NCBI GenBank assembly: GCA_963580455.1
Contig: OY756968.1
Span: 2,207,544 to 2,271,543 of the forward strand
Reading direction: 5' to 3'
DNA length: 64,000 nucleotides
Source of the DNA: Euonymus europaeus
Taxonomy: Eukaryota > Streptophyta > Magnoliopsida > Celastrales > Celastraceae
Part shown: positions 48,771 through 60,444 of the stretch, one piece after another
How the letters are laid out: every line of letters starts with the position of its first letter
Position numbering within the stretch: position 1 is the stretch's first letter
The notes under the pieces: model-generated
Databases searched by the model: none
What the model saw: the letters and a program-made list of their open reading frames with translations, nothing else
What the model was told of the DNA's origin: nothing
Position numbers and translations under genes: made by a program

Positions 48771-49320
48771 TTAGCAACACAGTGCACTAGTATGAAGGTT
48801 GTAAAAATTGTATTGTTTGATAAAGAAATTACCTTTTGTGAGTGCAATGATTGTGATTACCTTTTTTTTTCCCAAAACCAATTGCTCCAAACGAGTTACA
48901 CAATCTTCAATAATAATAGAGTCGACACTAGAAGGAAGATCTTTCAACCAAATGCGAAAACCTCCCAAAATGTTGAAATTCTTAGCAAGAATGTGAGCAA
49001 CTTTGTTGTACTTTCTGGTTACATCGCTAAAAGTCACAAAATTCAAAGCAAGTGCAACCTTCTTTACGACATTCATGATATGTTCAAAATGTGATAATTG
49101 ATAAAAATCAAATGTAAACGTAGTCACTCAGACACAATAATATATGAGTCTGTTTCAACAGAAAATTAGATTCACTATAAATTTGTTGACTCCAAATAAC
49201 AACCATGCAACTTCGGACAAAGGCTTAAGCGTTGAAGAAAAGGTTGGGGTGGAAATCATTATTTGTAATGCATTTTCTTAAGAAAATTCAACCATGTAAC
49301 TTTGGGCGAAGGCTACCACC
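48771..49320 (-). pseudogene. LINE RNase H-domain relic
   Basis: An open frame (49127-48771, 118 codons) reads HFEHIMNVVKKVALALNF then VTRKYNKVAHILAKNFN and GGFRIWLKDLPSSVDSI: the N.VAH.LA(K) motif and W.(E/K)(D)(L/V)P ending of plant LINE RNase H. Coding traces continue right of the frame to about 49320. The last two of these motifs match the ending of the retroposed tail at 23110. No reverse transcriptase is left. Confidence 0.5.
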
Positions 49321-49951
49321 TCTCATGTATTCCTCTTTTTTTTTGGTATATAAAAAATTATTTATGTTATTCCAAATAGCCCAAATAGTACAGACAAAAT
49401 TGTACGGTTAAATTTTCTCCTTGGTAATAATTACTATATTTATCTTTTTTTTAGTGGTGCTAATGGTCAGTTTTGGTAATTTTTGACATACCTTAGTCAA
49501 ACTGTTTAGTATATTTTCAACCGATATGTCAATTTTCGATTCGATTTTAGTAGAAGATATGTAAAAAAATTATTGAAAAAAAAACAGAAACTGTTCGATT
49601 TCGTTTATTTTTTTACAGCCCTATTTTTCCTGACAATCATAGGGTTTAAATAGTTTTAGATTCTTTAATGACAGAAAAATCTGGGCTATTGGATCGGGTA
49701 TGCAACAAGCCCATAAGTCCGATGCGGCCCACCTACTCTCGTCGTGGGCTAACACATTCGTTGGACTTGGCGGTGGATTGAAGTCTTACGCAAGTTGCTT
49801 GTGAAACTGAGCCGTCCTAGAGAGATGTCAGAGGGATTCTCGCTCAGCCGCTCTCGTTCGCTTCGTGGGTGAGAGGTTGGGAATTCGCAGATGTGGTTTG
49901 ATTGTGCTGTTGGATTGTTATAAGACGAAAAAATAAAAAGGACAAACAAGG
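49321..49951. other. spacer and ARGLU1 upstream region
   Basis: AT-rich sequence, with a possible short hAT-like relic (49454-49623; ends TAGTGGTGCTAA and, inverted, TAGGGCTGTAAA, no target duplication), then the ARGLU1 promoter/leader. GGGCTATTGGAT and AAGCCCATAA (near 49683 and 49708) resemble plant GGCCCA-type promoter elements. Confidence 0.3.
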
Positions 49952-52900
49952 ATGCCCAGAAGCTTATCTCGCTCTCCGTCATATCGGAGAAGGTATTCTC
50001 CGTCGCCGGTCGGTCATCGCCGTAGCAGAAGAGACCGCAGCCGATCTCCTTATTTCAGGTCCCCTCACTTACTCTTCTGTATCTTATTAACAGTTCGTAT
50101 ATGAATGCTTTGAGCTAAAAGAGAGACAATTTGATCTTAATTGGATTGTCTTCGATTTGAAGTTGATTTTTTTAATCTAGGTGTTTTACATCGGGCGTCG
50201 GAACGATAATCATGTAACTATTTTGGCATTGTTGTGTTCCATAGGTGGTTGATCTTGTTGTTGCTTTTTAATTCCTTTTTTTTTCGGAGGAAAAACATGA
50301 GTGTTAGTGCTTCATATGCTTCATGCATTAGTAGTCTTGATGCTGTTGGTGTTTTATTCTTTGTGGCTCCTATGAAGTGGTTTGATTACAATTAATTCAT
50401 AAGATCAGCTACTGTGCTGTTAAAATTATTTGTTTCAAATGACTTTTTTCTCCGGTGGCTTGTATTTGGTGCCTGTAATGTGGAACTTTACTGAGAGTTC
50501 TATTGATTTGCATGTGTAGTGTGCATGAGAGAGAGAGGTAAGGGAGTAGTAGTTTTGGTTATAAACTTATAATGCATTGCAATTTTAGTGCAGGAGAAGA
50601 AGTCGTTCCAATTCCCGCCATAGAAGTCGTTCGCCAAGTTATAGGCGTCGTAAAAGTAGGTCTCGAACACCTCGGCGTCATAGAAGAAGGAGAAGTAGGA
50701 GCTACTCCTTGTCTCCTTCACCCAAGTCTCCAAGTCCAAGCCTTCCATCGTCCGAGCAAAAAAGTGCCAATGAGAAAATTAAGGAAGGGAAGGAAAAAGA
50801 AGAGAAAAGGTAATTTTCTATTTTTTTTCCCTCATCTGCTGCGTAACTTAAAAAATATATTGTTACACTATATTTTGACTACGTGTGAAAATTGATTTTA
50901 AGGTTTGTCTAAATTTGTGCTTGTCATTTAACAGGAAATTTGCATATTTCCAAAACCCTTTTGAGAATAATTATTCACTCACTTTTTCTGGGATTTGACT
51001 GTAAGTAGGTCATATTGTCGTTGTCTATGTTCTTGCTGAGGCCAGTTATGTTGACCTAAATATGGATTGCATTAAAAAGGCTCAGTTATGTCTAATGCTG
51101 TCTAGGAAATACATCATGTTTGTTATTGCTTTATGGGCTAGCTTGCTCTTTCTCTAACCTTGTTGCCAATGTTGTGCTTTGGTTTATAATAAACAGATCT
51201 GTTGATGGTCAAAGAAACACTGCCAGTATCTTCTCGTAAACTGTAAAATGGTGGTGGTTTTCGAAGAGTTTGGTTAGTGGTTCATGAGTTAGTGCCGTAG
51301 AGGCATTATCAAAATCGTAGTCTCTATCCCAGAATTTTGGGGTTGGCTAAAATATGTATTTTTAATCTCTCTAGATTTTTCTTCCACACATTTAGTTAGA
51401 GCCGTAGAGGCAAATATGAAAAATCTTTTCCAATTTTTTTTTCTAAAAGTTTTCCAAATTTAGTTTTCCATTAGGTGATTTTATATTTTCTCCTCATTCT
51501 TGTCTCAAAGGTGTTATTCCATAGTGCATACTTCTCGTCAACTTGTCATCTATCATTCTTTTAATTTCTGTTCTTTCTGAGATATTTGTTATGGATCTGA
51601 TACTTGCAGGAGTGGGGGGTGCATAGATTTCGTTTATGTAGTTTATTGGTTTGTTAGATGGAAGAGCCATTGTAACTTATGGTAAATGAAATGTTATATG
51701 CCTGCATATGTAACCATATGATTCTATCATCTCCCCGCTTGCTAATTTCACTTTCTATTCAATGACTCTTTGTCAATCTAACCTATTGTATTGGCTATCA
51801 GGCGTCAAAAGGAGGCAGAATTAAAACTTTTGGAGGAAGAGACCGCAAGGAGATTGGAGGAAGCTATTCGAAAAAATGTCGAGGAAAGGTTAGGCTCAGA
51901 GGAAGTTAGGTTAGAAATTGAGCACCAAATAGAAGAAGGTCGAAAGAGGTTGTTTGATGATGTTGTAGCTCAATTGGCAAAAGAGAAGGAAGCTGCTCTT
52001 GCTGAGGCAAGACAAAAAGAAGTAAGTATTGTAGTTTTATTTGTCTTGGCTTGATAAAATTGATAGTGCGAGAGGATAATCCAGGCATGAGATAGTGCTT
52101 TGATTGGCTTGGTAAATTTGTTAAAGAAATGGAGTGTCAGCATGGCTTTTAGCTCAGTTTGTTTCGCTTGACACGAGCTACAAGAGTCTGATTAGTTCAC
52201 ATCCCAATCTCGACCCTGCAATCTCAACTTTCCAGTCATATTATAATTCCAAAATCTTACTCTCTTGTGACCCCTTTCAGACCCTACAGTTTCTTGTATG
52301 CTGTCAAGTGTCAATAGTGTCTTGATCAGTCCATAACACCCTTTTATATACGACTACAAGAATTGTCCAACACTGTTCAATCAATCTAGTCACATTTTCA
52401 ATTCTGGATGTTCACAAAATTCTAGAAACCTAAATGCCCTGGCGTTCCAGGTCAACCTATTCAACGCTACCCTGAAGCGCCAGGGTGGCTGGAATTCATA
52501 ACCTGTGTTACCTTGCTTCCTCGCATTCCTGATGATAGAGGTTGGAATCCACTTGACGCAATTCCAGTTGCCTCTTATGGTGGGAATAGGCAATGGTAGG
52601 AAAAATTGATGATCTACTGGGTAGCATAGTACTGACTGTCAACAAAACAGTGTTATGGGCTTTGGTATAATGTAAAACTTTACACGTTCAAGATTGACTT
52701 GATGGCTTGGAGGATGTACGCTCTTGAAGTTAAAGTTTGTCACTATATGAACATATAGAAGATCTAACAATCCAAATTACTTGTTCTTTGCGTTACCCAT
52801 CTTACTTCTATCTCATCCTGTTCTGGTTACATATAGAAACCACGCCCTTTTAACCTTTCCTGGACAGTAGGCTGCATTATCATAACACAGTTTGCAATTG

Positions 52901-53274
52901 TATGAGTTGTTGAATCTTCTGCTTCTTACTAATGAAATCCACTTTTAGAGGAAGTTACAAAATAACGGGACATTTTCCTTTACTTGGTCCTTCTGATCCA
53001 GGAACAAGCTCGAAAAGAGAGAGAGGAATTAGATAAGATGCTCGAAGAGAATAGGAGAAGGGTGGAAGAGGCACAGAGAAATTTAGCTTTAGAGCTGCAG
53101 CGAAAAGAGGAGGAGCGGTATCGAGAGTTGGAGCTGATTCAAAGGCAAAAAGAAGAAGCTGCTCGGAGGAAGAAGCTTGAAGAGGAGGAAGAATTTGCAA
53201 ACCAGATACAGATATTTGGTAAAAACAGATCTCGGCAGAAATCTTCTCCTTATGGAGTTGGATTACAATGGTAA
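49952..53274 (+). CDS. ARGLU1: ARGLU1-like arginine/glutamate-rich nuclear protein
   Basis: Four exons: 49952-50058, 50594-50809, 51802-52021, 53002-53274; 271 residues, about the size of human ARGLU1 (273). The N-terminal third is an RS-type region (MPRSLSRSPSYRRRYSPSP..., SRRDRSRSP) and the rest an uninterrupted charged helix (LLEEETARRLEEAIRKNVEE, KEREELDKMLEENRRRVEEA, ERYRELELIQRQKEEAARRK) ending in FGKNRSRQKSSPYG, equivalent to LGKNKSRPKLS in animals. Animal ARGLU1 acts in alternative splicing and as a Mediator/nuclear-receptor cofactor; a nuclear splicing role is inferred here. Introns GT-AG; the last two are near 1 kb each. Confidence 0.92.
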
Positions 53275-54829
53275 CATCAAGGGAATCTCTCCTTTTTTTT
53301 AAAAATTATTTGTACTACTCATAAGTAATTACTGTTAGATTGTGGTCCTGGAATATCATGTTGTTTAGTATTTGTTCGGATGCCTGATTGGGATGATGAG
53401 CAATGGGCTGTCACTGATTTTCTGCCATCTGAGGATGTGGATAGAGATCCTAAGATCTAGGAGCTGCACCTATGAGACCAGAACTCCAGTTTATTGTCTC
53501 CTTTCTTTGGGGTGTGATGCATTTTGTCATCTGATAATTCCGACCCCAGTTCTTGCAGCCCAACTTTATGGCATTTGATTTAAAACAGTTTTCATTATGG
53601 ACTCCATTAGTGCCTTGTTGATGCAGCAAGAGGCACACGCCCAAGAGGGTTTTTGTGTATGGGCTCATGCAAGTCTAATCACAAAGGAATGAGCCTACTC
53701 ATTACTAGAAAACTAGCTTGTTAGTATGAGGATTGCCCACCTTATACGCGAGCCCATGATTTATCGATGTTGGATATTCTCCCTACATCACTTCTCAACC
53801 CGAGCCCCGAGGTTGAATTTACGAGATTATTGCAGCTTTTTGCATCGACACTGTTTCATGGTATATTTTTCTAATGAACCCTTTACGATAAGAGTTAGGT
53901 TTCATATCAACATCCAAATAAAAACTGCTATTTATTTGCTAGGTTTCAAATAACAAGCAACCCTTGTGACTTGGGACTCCAAAACATTCAGATGATACTT
54001 GGTTCGGTTCGGTTCGGTTCATCACATATCCAAACTTATTACCAATCAAAAAGGGTAACGTGTTAGTCAAGGATCCAAAATTTGTGGCTAAGTACACATT
54101 GTTAAATCCTAATTAACACATTATATTTTTAGTTTTTTTTTTGTTTTTAAATAGTCGTTTTGGGTTGTTTCTTTTTCTCCTGTTTTCTATTTTTCAAAAA
54201 CGAGTTTTTCTTCTTCTTCTTCTTCTTTCATTTAACATTTAACGAACAACCCAATGTATTTTTGAGGTGGTTTTATATTTTTTTGGGAAAAAAAAGAAAA
54301 AAAAGGCATACCAAAATGCATCTAAAAAATTAAAGCTTATTGAATCTTTATTTTTCTTAGGAGATCTTTTTTTATTTTATAATCGACTTTTAAGTTTTAA
54401 TATCAAACAAAGACGCTTGGATATAAACTATAGTAGAGAGTGAATCGTTTAGGGTTTCAATTTATATATAGTGACAAACAAAAATGTATGTTTTTCTTTT
54501 CTAACCGAACCCTAGAAATACAAAAATGTATAAAATAAGAGATTTGAAAAAAAATCAAACCTAACGATAACCTAAATTGTTTTTTTTTTTTTGGTCATTG
54601 ATTAAGTAATTAATATTTAATAATCCTGTTTGGCCACCCACCTCAATCACAATCCCATCAACTTGTATAAACATAAATTATATCAAAAAAAATAAGAAGA
54701 AAATAGAGGAACGAAATAATCATAATGTGGATAATTTCTTTCTTGGTACTATAATAATGTAGGAAAGTGATGAAATTACTTATAACTAATGTGAGTTCCA
54801 AGCAACAATCAAATGCAATATATATATAG

Positions 54830-54863
<34 letters not shown>

Positions 54864-55131
54864 GTATGTATAATGTCGTTTTCAGTAAAAAATAAATAAA
54901 AATTGAGATTATATTTAGTAAAAATCACACCATATTTTTCTTTTTAATGGAACAAAACATATGAGAATGTGTTAATGTCTTGGCTTTCTCTCTCACTATC
55001 CCCAACAACCACGCAAGACCCGGCCAATTCAAGTTGGCACGTCTTTGTTTTTGTTCTCCATACCTCACCTATATCAAATCCCTCCATTTTTGCTCTCTAT
55101 ATCTCTCTCTCATTACCATCTAATCAATTTA
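53275..55131. other. ARGLU1 3' region and spacer
   Basis: Includes an unexplained protein-like stretch near 53381-53460 (see findings). Near 53690-53820 is a stretch resembling common plant repeat ends, a TTCGGTTCGGTTCGGTTC run at 54002, a (TTC)n run near 54210 and (CA)n/(TA)n runs near 54831-54868. No gene is supported. Confidence 0.4.
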
Positions 55132-55196
<65 letters not shown>

Positions 55197-55197
55197 A
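55132..55197 (+). repeat. compound microsatellite (TC)n(TA)n(CA)n
   Basis: Three dinucleotide runs in a row, ending about 35 bases before the protease start codon, so within its leader or core promoter. Likely length-polymorphic. Confidence 0.9.
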
Positions 55198-55231
55198 CAT
55201 TTTGATCTCACGCTCACTCATTCACTCTTCC

Positions 55232-56569
55232 ATGGCTTCATTGCTTGATTTCGCTTCAACTGTTTCATTTGTACTACTAGTGACACTATCCATTTTTGCT
55301 AATACAGCATGTTCAACACCTAGGGGAATTCTGGAGCACCAAAAGCTGCATGAAATCGGGTTTCGGGTTACGCTCCAACACGTCGATTCGGGGAAGAACT
55401 TGACCAAGTTTGAGAGGATTCAACATGGGATTAAGAGGGGGCAACACAGGCTACAAAAGCTGAATGCAATGGTTTTGGATGCCAGTATTACAGATACATC
55501 GAAGATTTCAAGTCCAATTCTTGCTGGAAATGGTGAGTTCTTGATGCAACTATCGATCGGGACGCCACCGGAAGCTTACTCAGCGATTATTGACACTGGT
55601 AGTGACTTGATTTGGACTCAATGTAAGCCTTGCACTCAATGTTACAATCAACCTACACCGATTTTCAATCCGAAATCGTCTTCGAGTTTCTCCAAATTGT
55701 CTTGCTCAAGTGCACTGTGCAAAGCATTGCCTCAACCAACATGTAAAAATGGGTGTGAGTATTACTACTCGTATGGCGATTACTCTTCAACACAAGGGAT
55801 TCTGGCCTCTGAAACATTCAAATTTGGTGATGTTTCTGTCCCAAATGTTGGATTTGGTTGTGGAGATGAGAATGTAGGAGATGGGTTCACACAAGCAGCC
55901 GGTCTAGTTGGTCTCGGTCGTGGCCAGTTATCGCTTGTTTCGCAGCTTAAGGAGCCTAAGTTCTCTTATTGCTTAACCTCCATTGAAACCACCCAGACTG
56001 GCTCACTCTTGATGGGATCACTAGCAAGCTTGAATAGTACAAAAACTGAAGTCAAAACAACACCTTTGATCAAAAACCCATCACAGCCATCTTTTTATTA
56101 TCTTTCACTGCAAGGAATCACAGTTGGTGACACTAAATTAGCCATAGACAAATCCACTTTTGCACTCCAAGATGATGGGTCTGGTGGCCTAATCATTGAC
56201 TCTGGCACAACAATCACTTACTTAGAAGAGAGTGCTTTTGATTTGGTAAAAAAGGGTTTCACAGATCAAATCCACCTACCTCTGGAGCGGTCTAGCTCGA
56301 GCGGGCTCGACCTCTGCTTCACGTTGCCAAAAGGAACAGATGAAGTGAAGGTGCCCAAATTGATATTCCATTTTGAAGGAGCAGATTTGGATTTGCCAGG
56401 AGAGAATTACATGATTGCAGATTCAAGTAGTGGAGAGTTGTGCTTGGCCATGGGTTCTTCTAATGGTATGTCTATATTTGGAAATATTCAGCAGCAGAAT
56501 TTGTTGGTGCACCATGACCTTGAGAAGAAGACACTATCGTTTGTTCCTACACAGTGTGATCAATTGTGA
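55232..56569 (+). CDS. nepenthesin-type aspartic protease (A1B)
   Basis: A single-exon frame of 445 residues. The ATG at 55232 gives MASLLDFASTVSFVLLVTLSIF, a clean signal peptide; the frame is open further left only to a TTG, so this ATG was chosen. A propeptide with IGFRVTLQHVDSG is followed by the two catalytic motifs AIIDTGSDL and LIIDSGTT and by the Cys-rich nepenthesin insert (WTQCKPCTQCYNQ). The flap Tyr region is YSYGDYSS. These are secreted or vacuolar acid proteases; relatives act in defence, pollen/embryo development and, in carnivorous plants, digestion. The substrate is unknown. A broken copy follows in the same orientation. Confidence 0.93.
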   Translation: MASLLDFASTVSFVLLVTLSIFANTACSTPRGILEHQKLHEIGFRVTLQHVDSGKNLTKFERIQHGIKRGQHRLQKLNAMVLDASITDTSKISSPILAGNGEFLMQLSIGTPPEAYSAIIDTGSDLIWTQCKPCTQCYNQPTPIFNPKSSSSFSKLSCSSALCKALPQPTCKNGCEYYYSYGDYSSTQGILASETFKFGDVSVPNVGFGCGDENVGDGFTQAAGLVGLGRGQLSLVSQLKEPKFSYCLTSIETTQTGSLLMGSLASLNSTKTEVKTTPLIKNPSQPSFYYLSLQGITVGDTKLAIDKSTFALQDDGSGGLIIDSGTTITYLEESAFDLVKKGFTDQIHLPLERSSSSGLDLCFTLPKGTDEVKVPKLIFHFEGADLDLPGENYMIADSSSGELCLAMGSSNGMSIFGNIQQQNLLVHHDLEKKTLSFVPTQCDQL

Positions 56570-58008
56570 GTGATAGGGCAATATAGAGAGAGTGATTATA
56601 TGTTCTTAATTGTGTGGTTATGATGATTTCTTAGATAATTATTCTTAATAAATTGCACATTTCAATGATAAAGACTTATTAATCAATTTTCCTTAAAAAT
56701 GTTGATGAATATCTATCATGCCTCAACATGTCAGATCTCAACCATCACAGGTATATATTTTAATGAATGCAGAAAACTCATGATGGTGATAGAGTTGTGG
56801 CGATCAGATAGTTGAAATTTTGGGTTTCGTGTAAAAATGTTCTAAATAACTGAACCGATTGGTCGGTTACTCTCTCTTTTTTTTTAAAAAAAAAATTATA
56901 TATTTATTTAATAGAATCAACGTAATTAACCAATAATCAAAATAGTCATCGATAATCAACCGTTCAATCAAACCAACCATTTACACAAACTATATATATA
57001 TATATATATTCAAGAAAATTCTCTCATCCGATCTTCAATTACGGACTAAAATCTCAGCCAGTGGTGTCCAATGGTTGAGATTTCAATCCCTCAAACTTCA
57101 CTACTCCATTTCACTAATCTCAGACGAACGTCTGATCGGCACTTCCATTTCACTCATCTCATCTAATGACACTTCTAAAGGGTACTTTCGTTTCACTCAA
57201 CTCACCTGACGACATTTTTTATGGCACTACTGTTGACAACAATAATACTCCAAATGCAAAAGAGAGAAACCCATATGATAGAGACTCCATAGCTAGGCAT
57301 ATGAGATTTAGTGATCTCTTGATTTAGTAAGTTCTTGATGTGGGGGCTTTTGATATGATTTTATAGATTTGATATGGTGAGGAAGAAGAATTGAATCTTA
57401 TTGGAGGTGATAATAGATGTTGAAATCTCAACTGTTGTGCAATCCAACGATTGAGAATTAAGTCCGTAAATTAGGTCTGGAAGTAAAGTTCGTAAGAGAG
57501 AACAACTATGTGTCTATATATATATATACACGTCAGTGCTCAGGTTATTGTCCGTTATGGGCAAAATCTGTCCGGGTGACGAAATTGAAGTAAAAAAATG
57601 AAAGCTCATTAATCAAATTGAAACATTTAATCTTTGAGTGACCAAAATAAAACATGAATAATCTTTGTGAACACATGTCCATTAATCTTTCTTTTTTTTG
57701 GAAGCATTGGGGTCGAACCAATATTTATGGACATTGACACCTGATAATCTTTTTCTATATCTATATGGAGACAGAAAAGGACTGAAATTGGCGGATATTA
57801 TTATAATATAATATTTGCTGAGGGGCAATATGATCACTTAACTACAAATTGTGCCTGATCATACTATAAATCAAAGCAGCCTATTGCCAGAAGACAAGTA
57901 GTCAACCTGGCAATAATCGGAAACAAAGAGCAGTGTAAAAGAACAAAAGTCTACCATGACAACTAGCAAGAAATATGTATCACATTCTCTAATTAAGCCC
58001 TCGCATCT
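56570..58008. other. spacer between the tandem proteases
   Basis: AT-rich, with (TA)n runs near 56990-57009 and 57516-57528. GAACCGATTGGTCGGTTA near 56850 and ATCAACCGTTCAATCAAACC near 56957 form a loose inverted pair, a possible small element. No gene seen. Confidence 0.4.
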
Positions 58009-58071
58009 ATGTTTGCAAGCACTATAAAAACAGCTGCCATTGTCTCTCTTTTGATCATCACTCGTTTAGCA

Positions 58072-59449
58072 ATGGCTCTAATCCATAATTTCCCTCCAGT
58101 CTCACTAGTTGTACTACTAGCAGCAGCAGCAGCCTTTTTAGCTTCTCCAGCATGTTCAACATCTCCAAAAGAAGTAGAGCACTCGCGTAACAATAATATA
58201 GGTTTTCGGGTTGAGCTCAAGCATGTTGATTCAGGCAATATCTTGACCAAGTTTGAGCAAATACTGCATGGGATTGAGCGAGGAAGACAGGCTACAAAAT
58301 ATGAATGCCATGGCTTTGGACGCAAAATCTGAAGATATTTCAAGTCGAGTTCGTAGTGGGGGCGGTATCGGCGAGTTCTCCGCCTATTTCAAGATCGGCA
58401 CACCACCAAAGAATATCTCTGCTATTGTGGACACTGGCAGCGACTTGATATGGACTCAGTGCTACAATCAAAAAGCAACTGAACGACTTCTCAATAAAAG
58501 GGAACAGACTATGCCACTTTTCAATCCAGATAATTCATCGTGTTTCTCCCAGCTGCCATGCGCAAGCGAACTTTGTGAAGCATTGCAGCTAGCAACATGT
58601 GGTCGTGGTGGTTGTGGGTATAAGTACCCATATGGTGATGGCTTTTTCACAAAAGGAATTATGGCCTTTGAAACCTTCACATTTGGTGCTGTCTCTGTTC
58701 AAAAAGTCGGGATGGGCTGTGGAGAAGATGAGAAAGATGATGGGTTCGATCCAGGATCTGCTCTTGTTGGTCTCGGGCGTGGACCATTATCACTTGTTTC
58801 ACAACTTAAGGAACATAAGTTCGCTTATTGTGCATCTTGCACAGATGATACCAAAAGTGGTACACTTCTGATGGGCTCACTAGCAAATCGGAATCCAAAC
58901 CCACATGAAACTAAGACAACACCTTTGATCAGAAACCCATCACCAGCATCTTTTTATTATCTCTCACTTAAAGGAATCACAATTGGAGGCACTAAATTAT
59001 CCATCGAGAAAGCTGTCGCACTAGCCGATGGCAAAGGTGGCCTAATCATAGACTCTGGCACAACAGTCACATTTTTGGAAAAGAGTTTTTTATTTGGTAG
59101 CAAAATTATTCATAGACAAAATAAAGCTCACCGTCGACAAGTCTGGCACGTTAGGGCTCCCTCTCTGCTTCAAATTGGGGAAGGAATCAAATGAATTTCA
59201 AGTTCCCGAGATGACAAATGAAGATGAAGTTCCTGAGATGATATTGCATTTTGATGGAGCAGATTTGAAATTGCCAGCAGATTATATGATTGTAGATACA
59301 AGGAATGGACTGATGTGATGTGCTTGGCCATGGTTCCTGCACTGGGTATATCAATATTTGGCAATTTTCAACAGCAGAACATATTGGTGATTCATGATCT
59401 TGCGAGGGAGACCGTATCATTAGTTCCTGGAAAATGTGCTAAAATATGA
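58072..59449 (+). pseudogene. tandem aspartic protease copy broken by three frame changes
   Basis: Parallel to the 55232-56569 gene along its whole length: signal peptide MALIHNFPPVSLVVLL (start 58072; an in-frame ATG lies at 58009 but TATAAA sits at 58023), IGFRVELKHVDSG, AIVDTGSDL, GLIIDSGTT, and the end IFGNFQQQN. Compared with the neighbour it has lost 2 bases near 58287, lost 2 bases near 59088, and gained 5 bases by tandem duplication of ATGTG (59313-59322), which creates a TGA. The CKPC part of the Cys-rich insert is replaced by an unrelated 18-residue stretch. Both catalytic aspartates remain. Probably a recent pseudogene; sequencing errors are the alternative. Confidence 0.8.
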
Positions 59450-60444
59450 GTGATACTGATACTGCAATATTGGGAAGCTTAATTACTTGTGCATCTGTTA
59501 TTGTGTGTTTCTGATCTGTGGGGAGCCTTGTGCACATGAACGGATTGCGTGCTTGTGATTTTATTTTTCTCAACAATGTGAATGTTTTCCATCTGAAAAA
59601 GCATCTAGTTTTATAAGAGAGAACAAGAGAGAACAAGAGAGCTCAAATTCTGCTAATAAAGATCGAGACGAGAATTGAAAACAAGATTTTTATGTCTCAA
59701 TCTAACAAAATAAAAAATAAAAACAAATATGGAATGCACAATTATGCGAAATGAATCAAACTTCAGAGTACTTCAAATTAGGTATTCATTCAATTACATA
59801 ATCAAACCGCAATAAATCAAGCAGCCAATTTTTTTTATTAAAAAAGTTCGTGCATTCCATCATGAAATGATCTGCAGAAAGCAATACGAATTCTATCAAT
59901 TGATGATAACAACGAATGATTCTATTCATCATCAGTATTCATTCATCGCCGTCGCAAGCTTCTCCATTCACCACAACAAAAACCAGAAACCAAAAGAATT
60001 ACGACAAAATGAAAGGATAGCGATAGGTTCCATACCTGAGTAAGATCGGAATAATGCCTCTCCGTCTTCTAAGGCGGATCCGACCGCAGCTCCGTGACCC
60101 CGTCGATTGATGACCTAATTCCAACGTAAGTATCATAATTTCAGTACGGCGAATCGAATTGCGCTCGCTAGCGTAAAAAAGGGAAAACAACAAAAGTTAA
60201 TGGAAAGTCCAAACGTGGGCTAGGCGGCCTTTTAGCTAAGATATAAATGGGCTGAAGTGCATTCCAGAAAGCCCAGTAAAAGTCCAACTTAAGACAACGG
60301 CCCTCAAAAACTTGGGCTCGGCGGCCCTTTAGCTAAAAATAAATGGGCTGAAGTACATTCCAGATATCGCCCAGTTAAAAGTCCATAAAGATTGAGGAAT
60401 ACCCCATCAAAACCCTACCTGAAGGTGCTCCGTACGCTGCACTC
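59450..60444. other. spacer and SET-gene upstream region
   Basis: Contains a repeated GAACAAGAGA (near 59622-59641), an unexplained possible two-exon transcript on the minus strand (see findings) and two copies of a GGGCTGAAGT.CATTCCAGA segment (60249 and 60346) near GCCCA-type promoter motifs of the SET gene. Confidence 0.35.

Noticed and set aside
49454..49623. Small hAT element with ends TAGTGGTGCTAA / TAGGGCTGTAAA
   Set aside because: Ends match only partly and the 8-bp flanks differ, so I list it only as a possibility in the spacer entry.
55202..55231. Longer protease start 10 codons upstream
   Set aside because: That frame begins with TTG, not ATG, and would place extra residues before a clean signal peptide.
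60061..60193. Ribosomal protein L41-like small basic protein
   Set aside because: The Arg-rich frame does not match the L41 pattern and lacks a plausible start and stop context.
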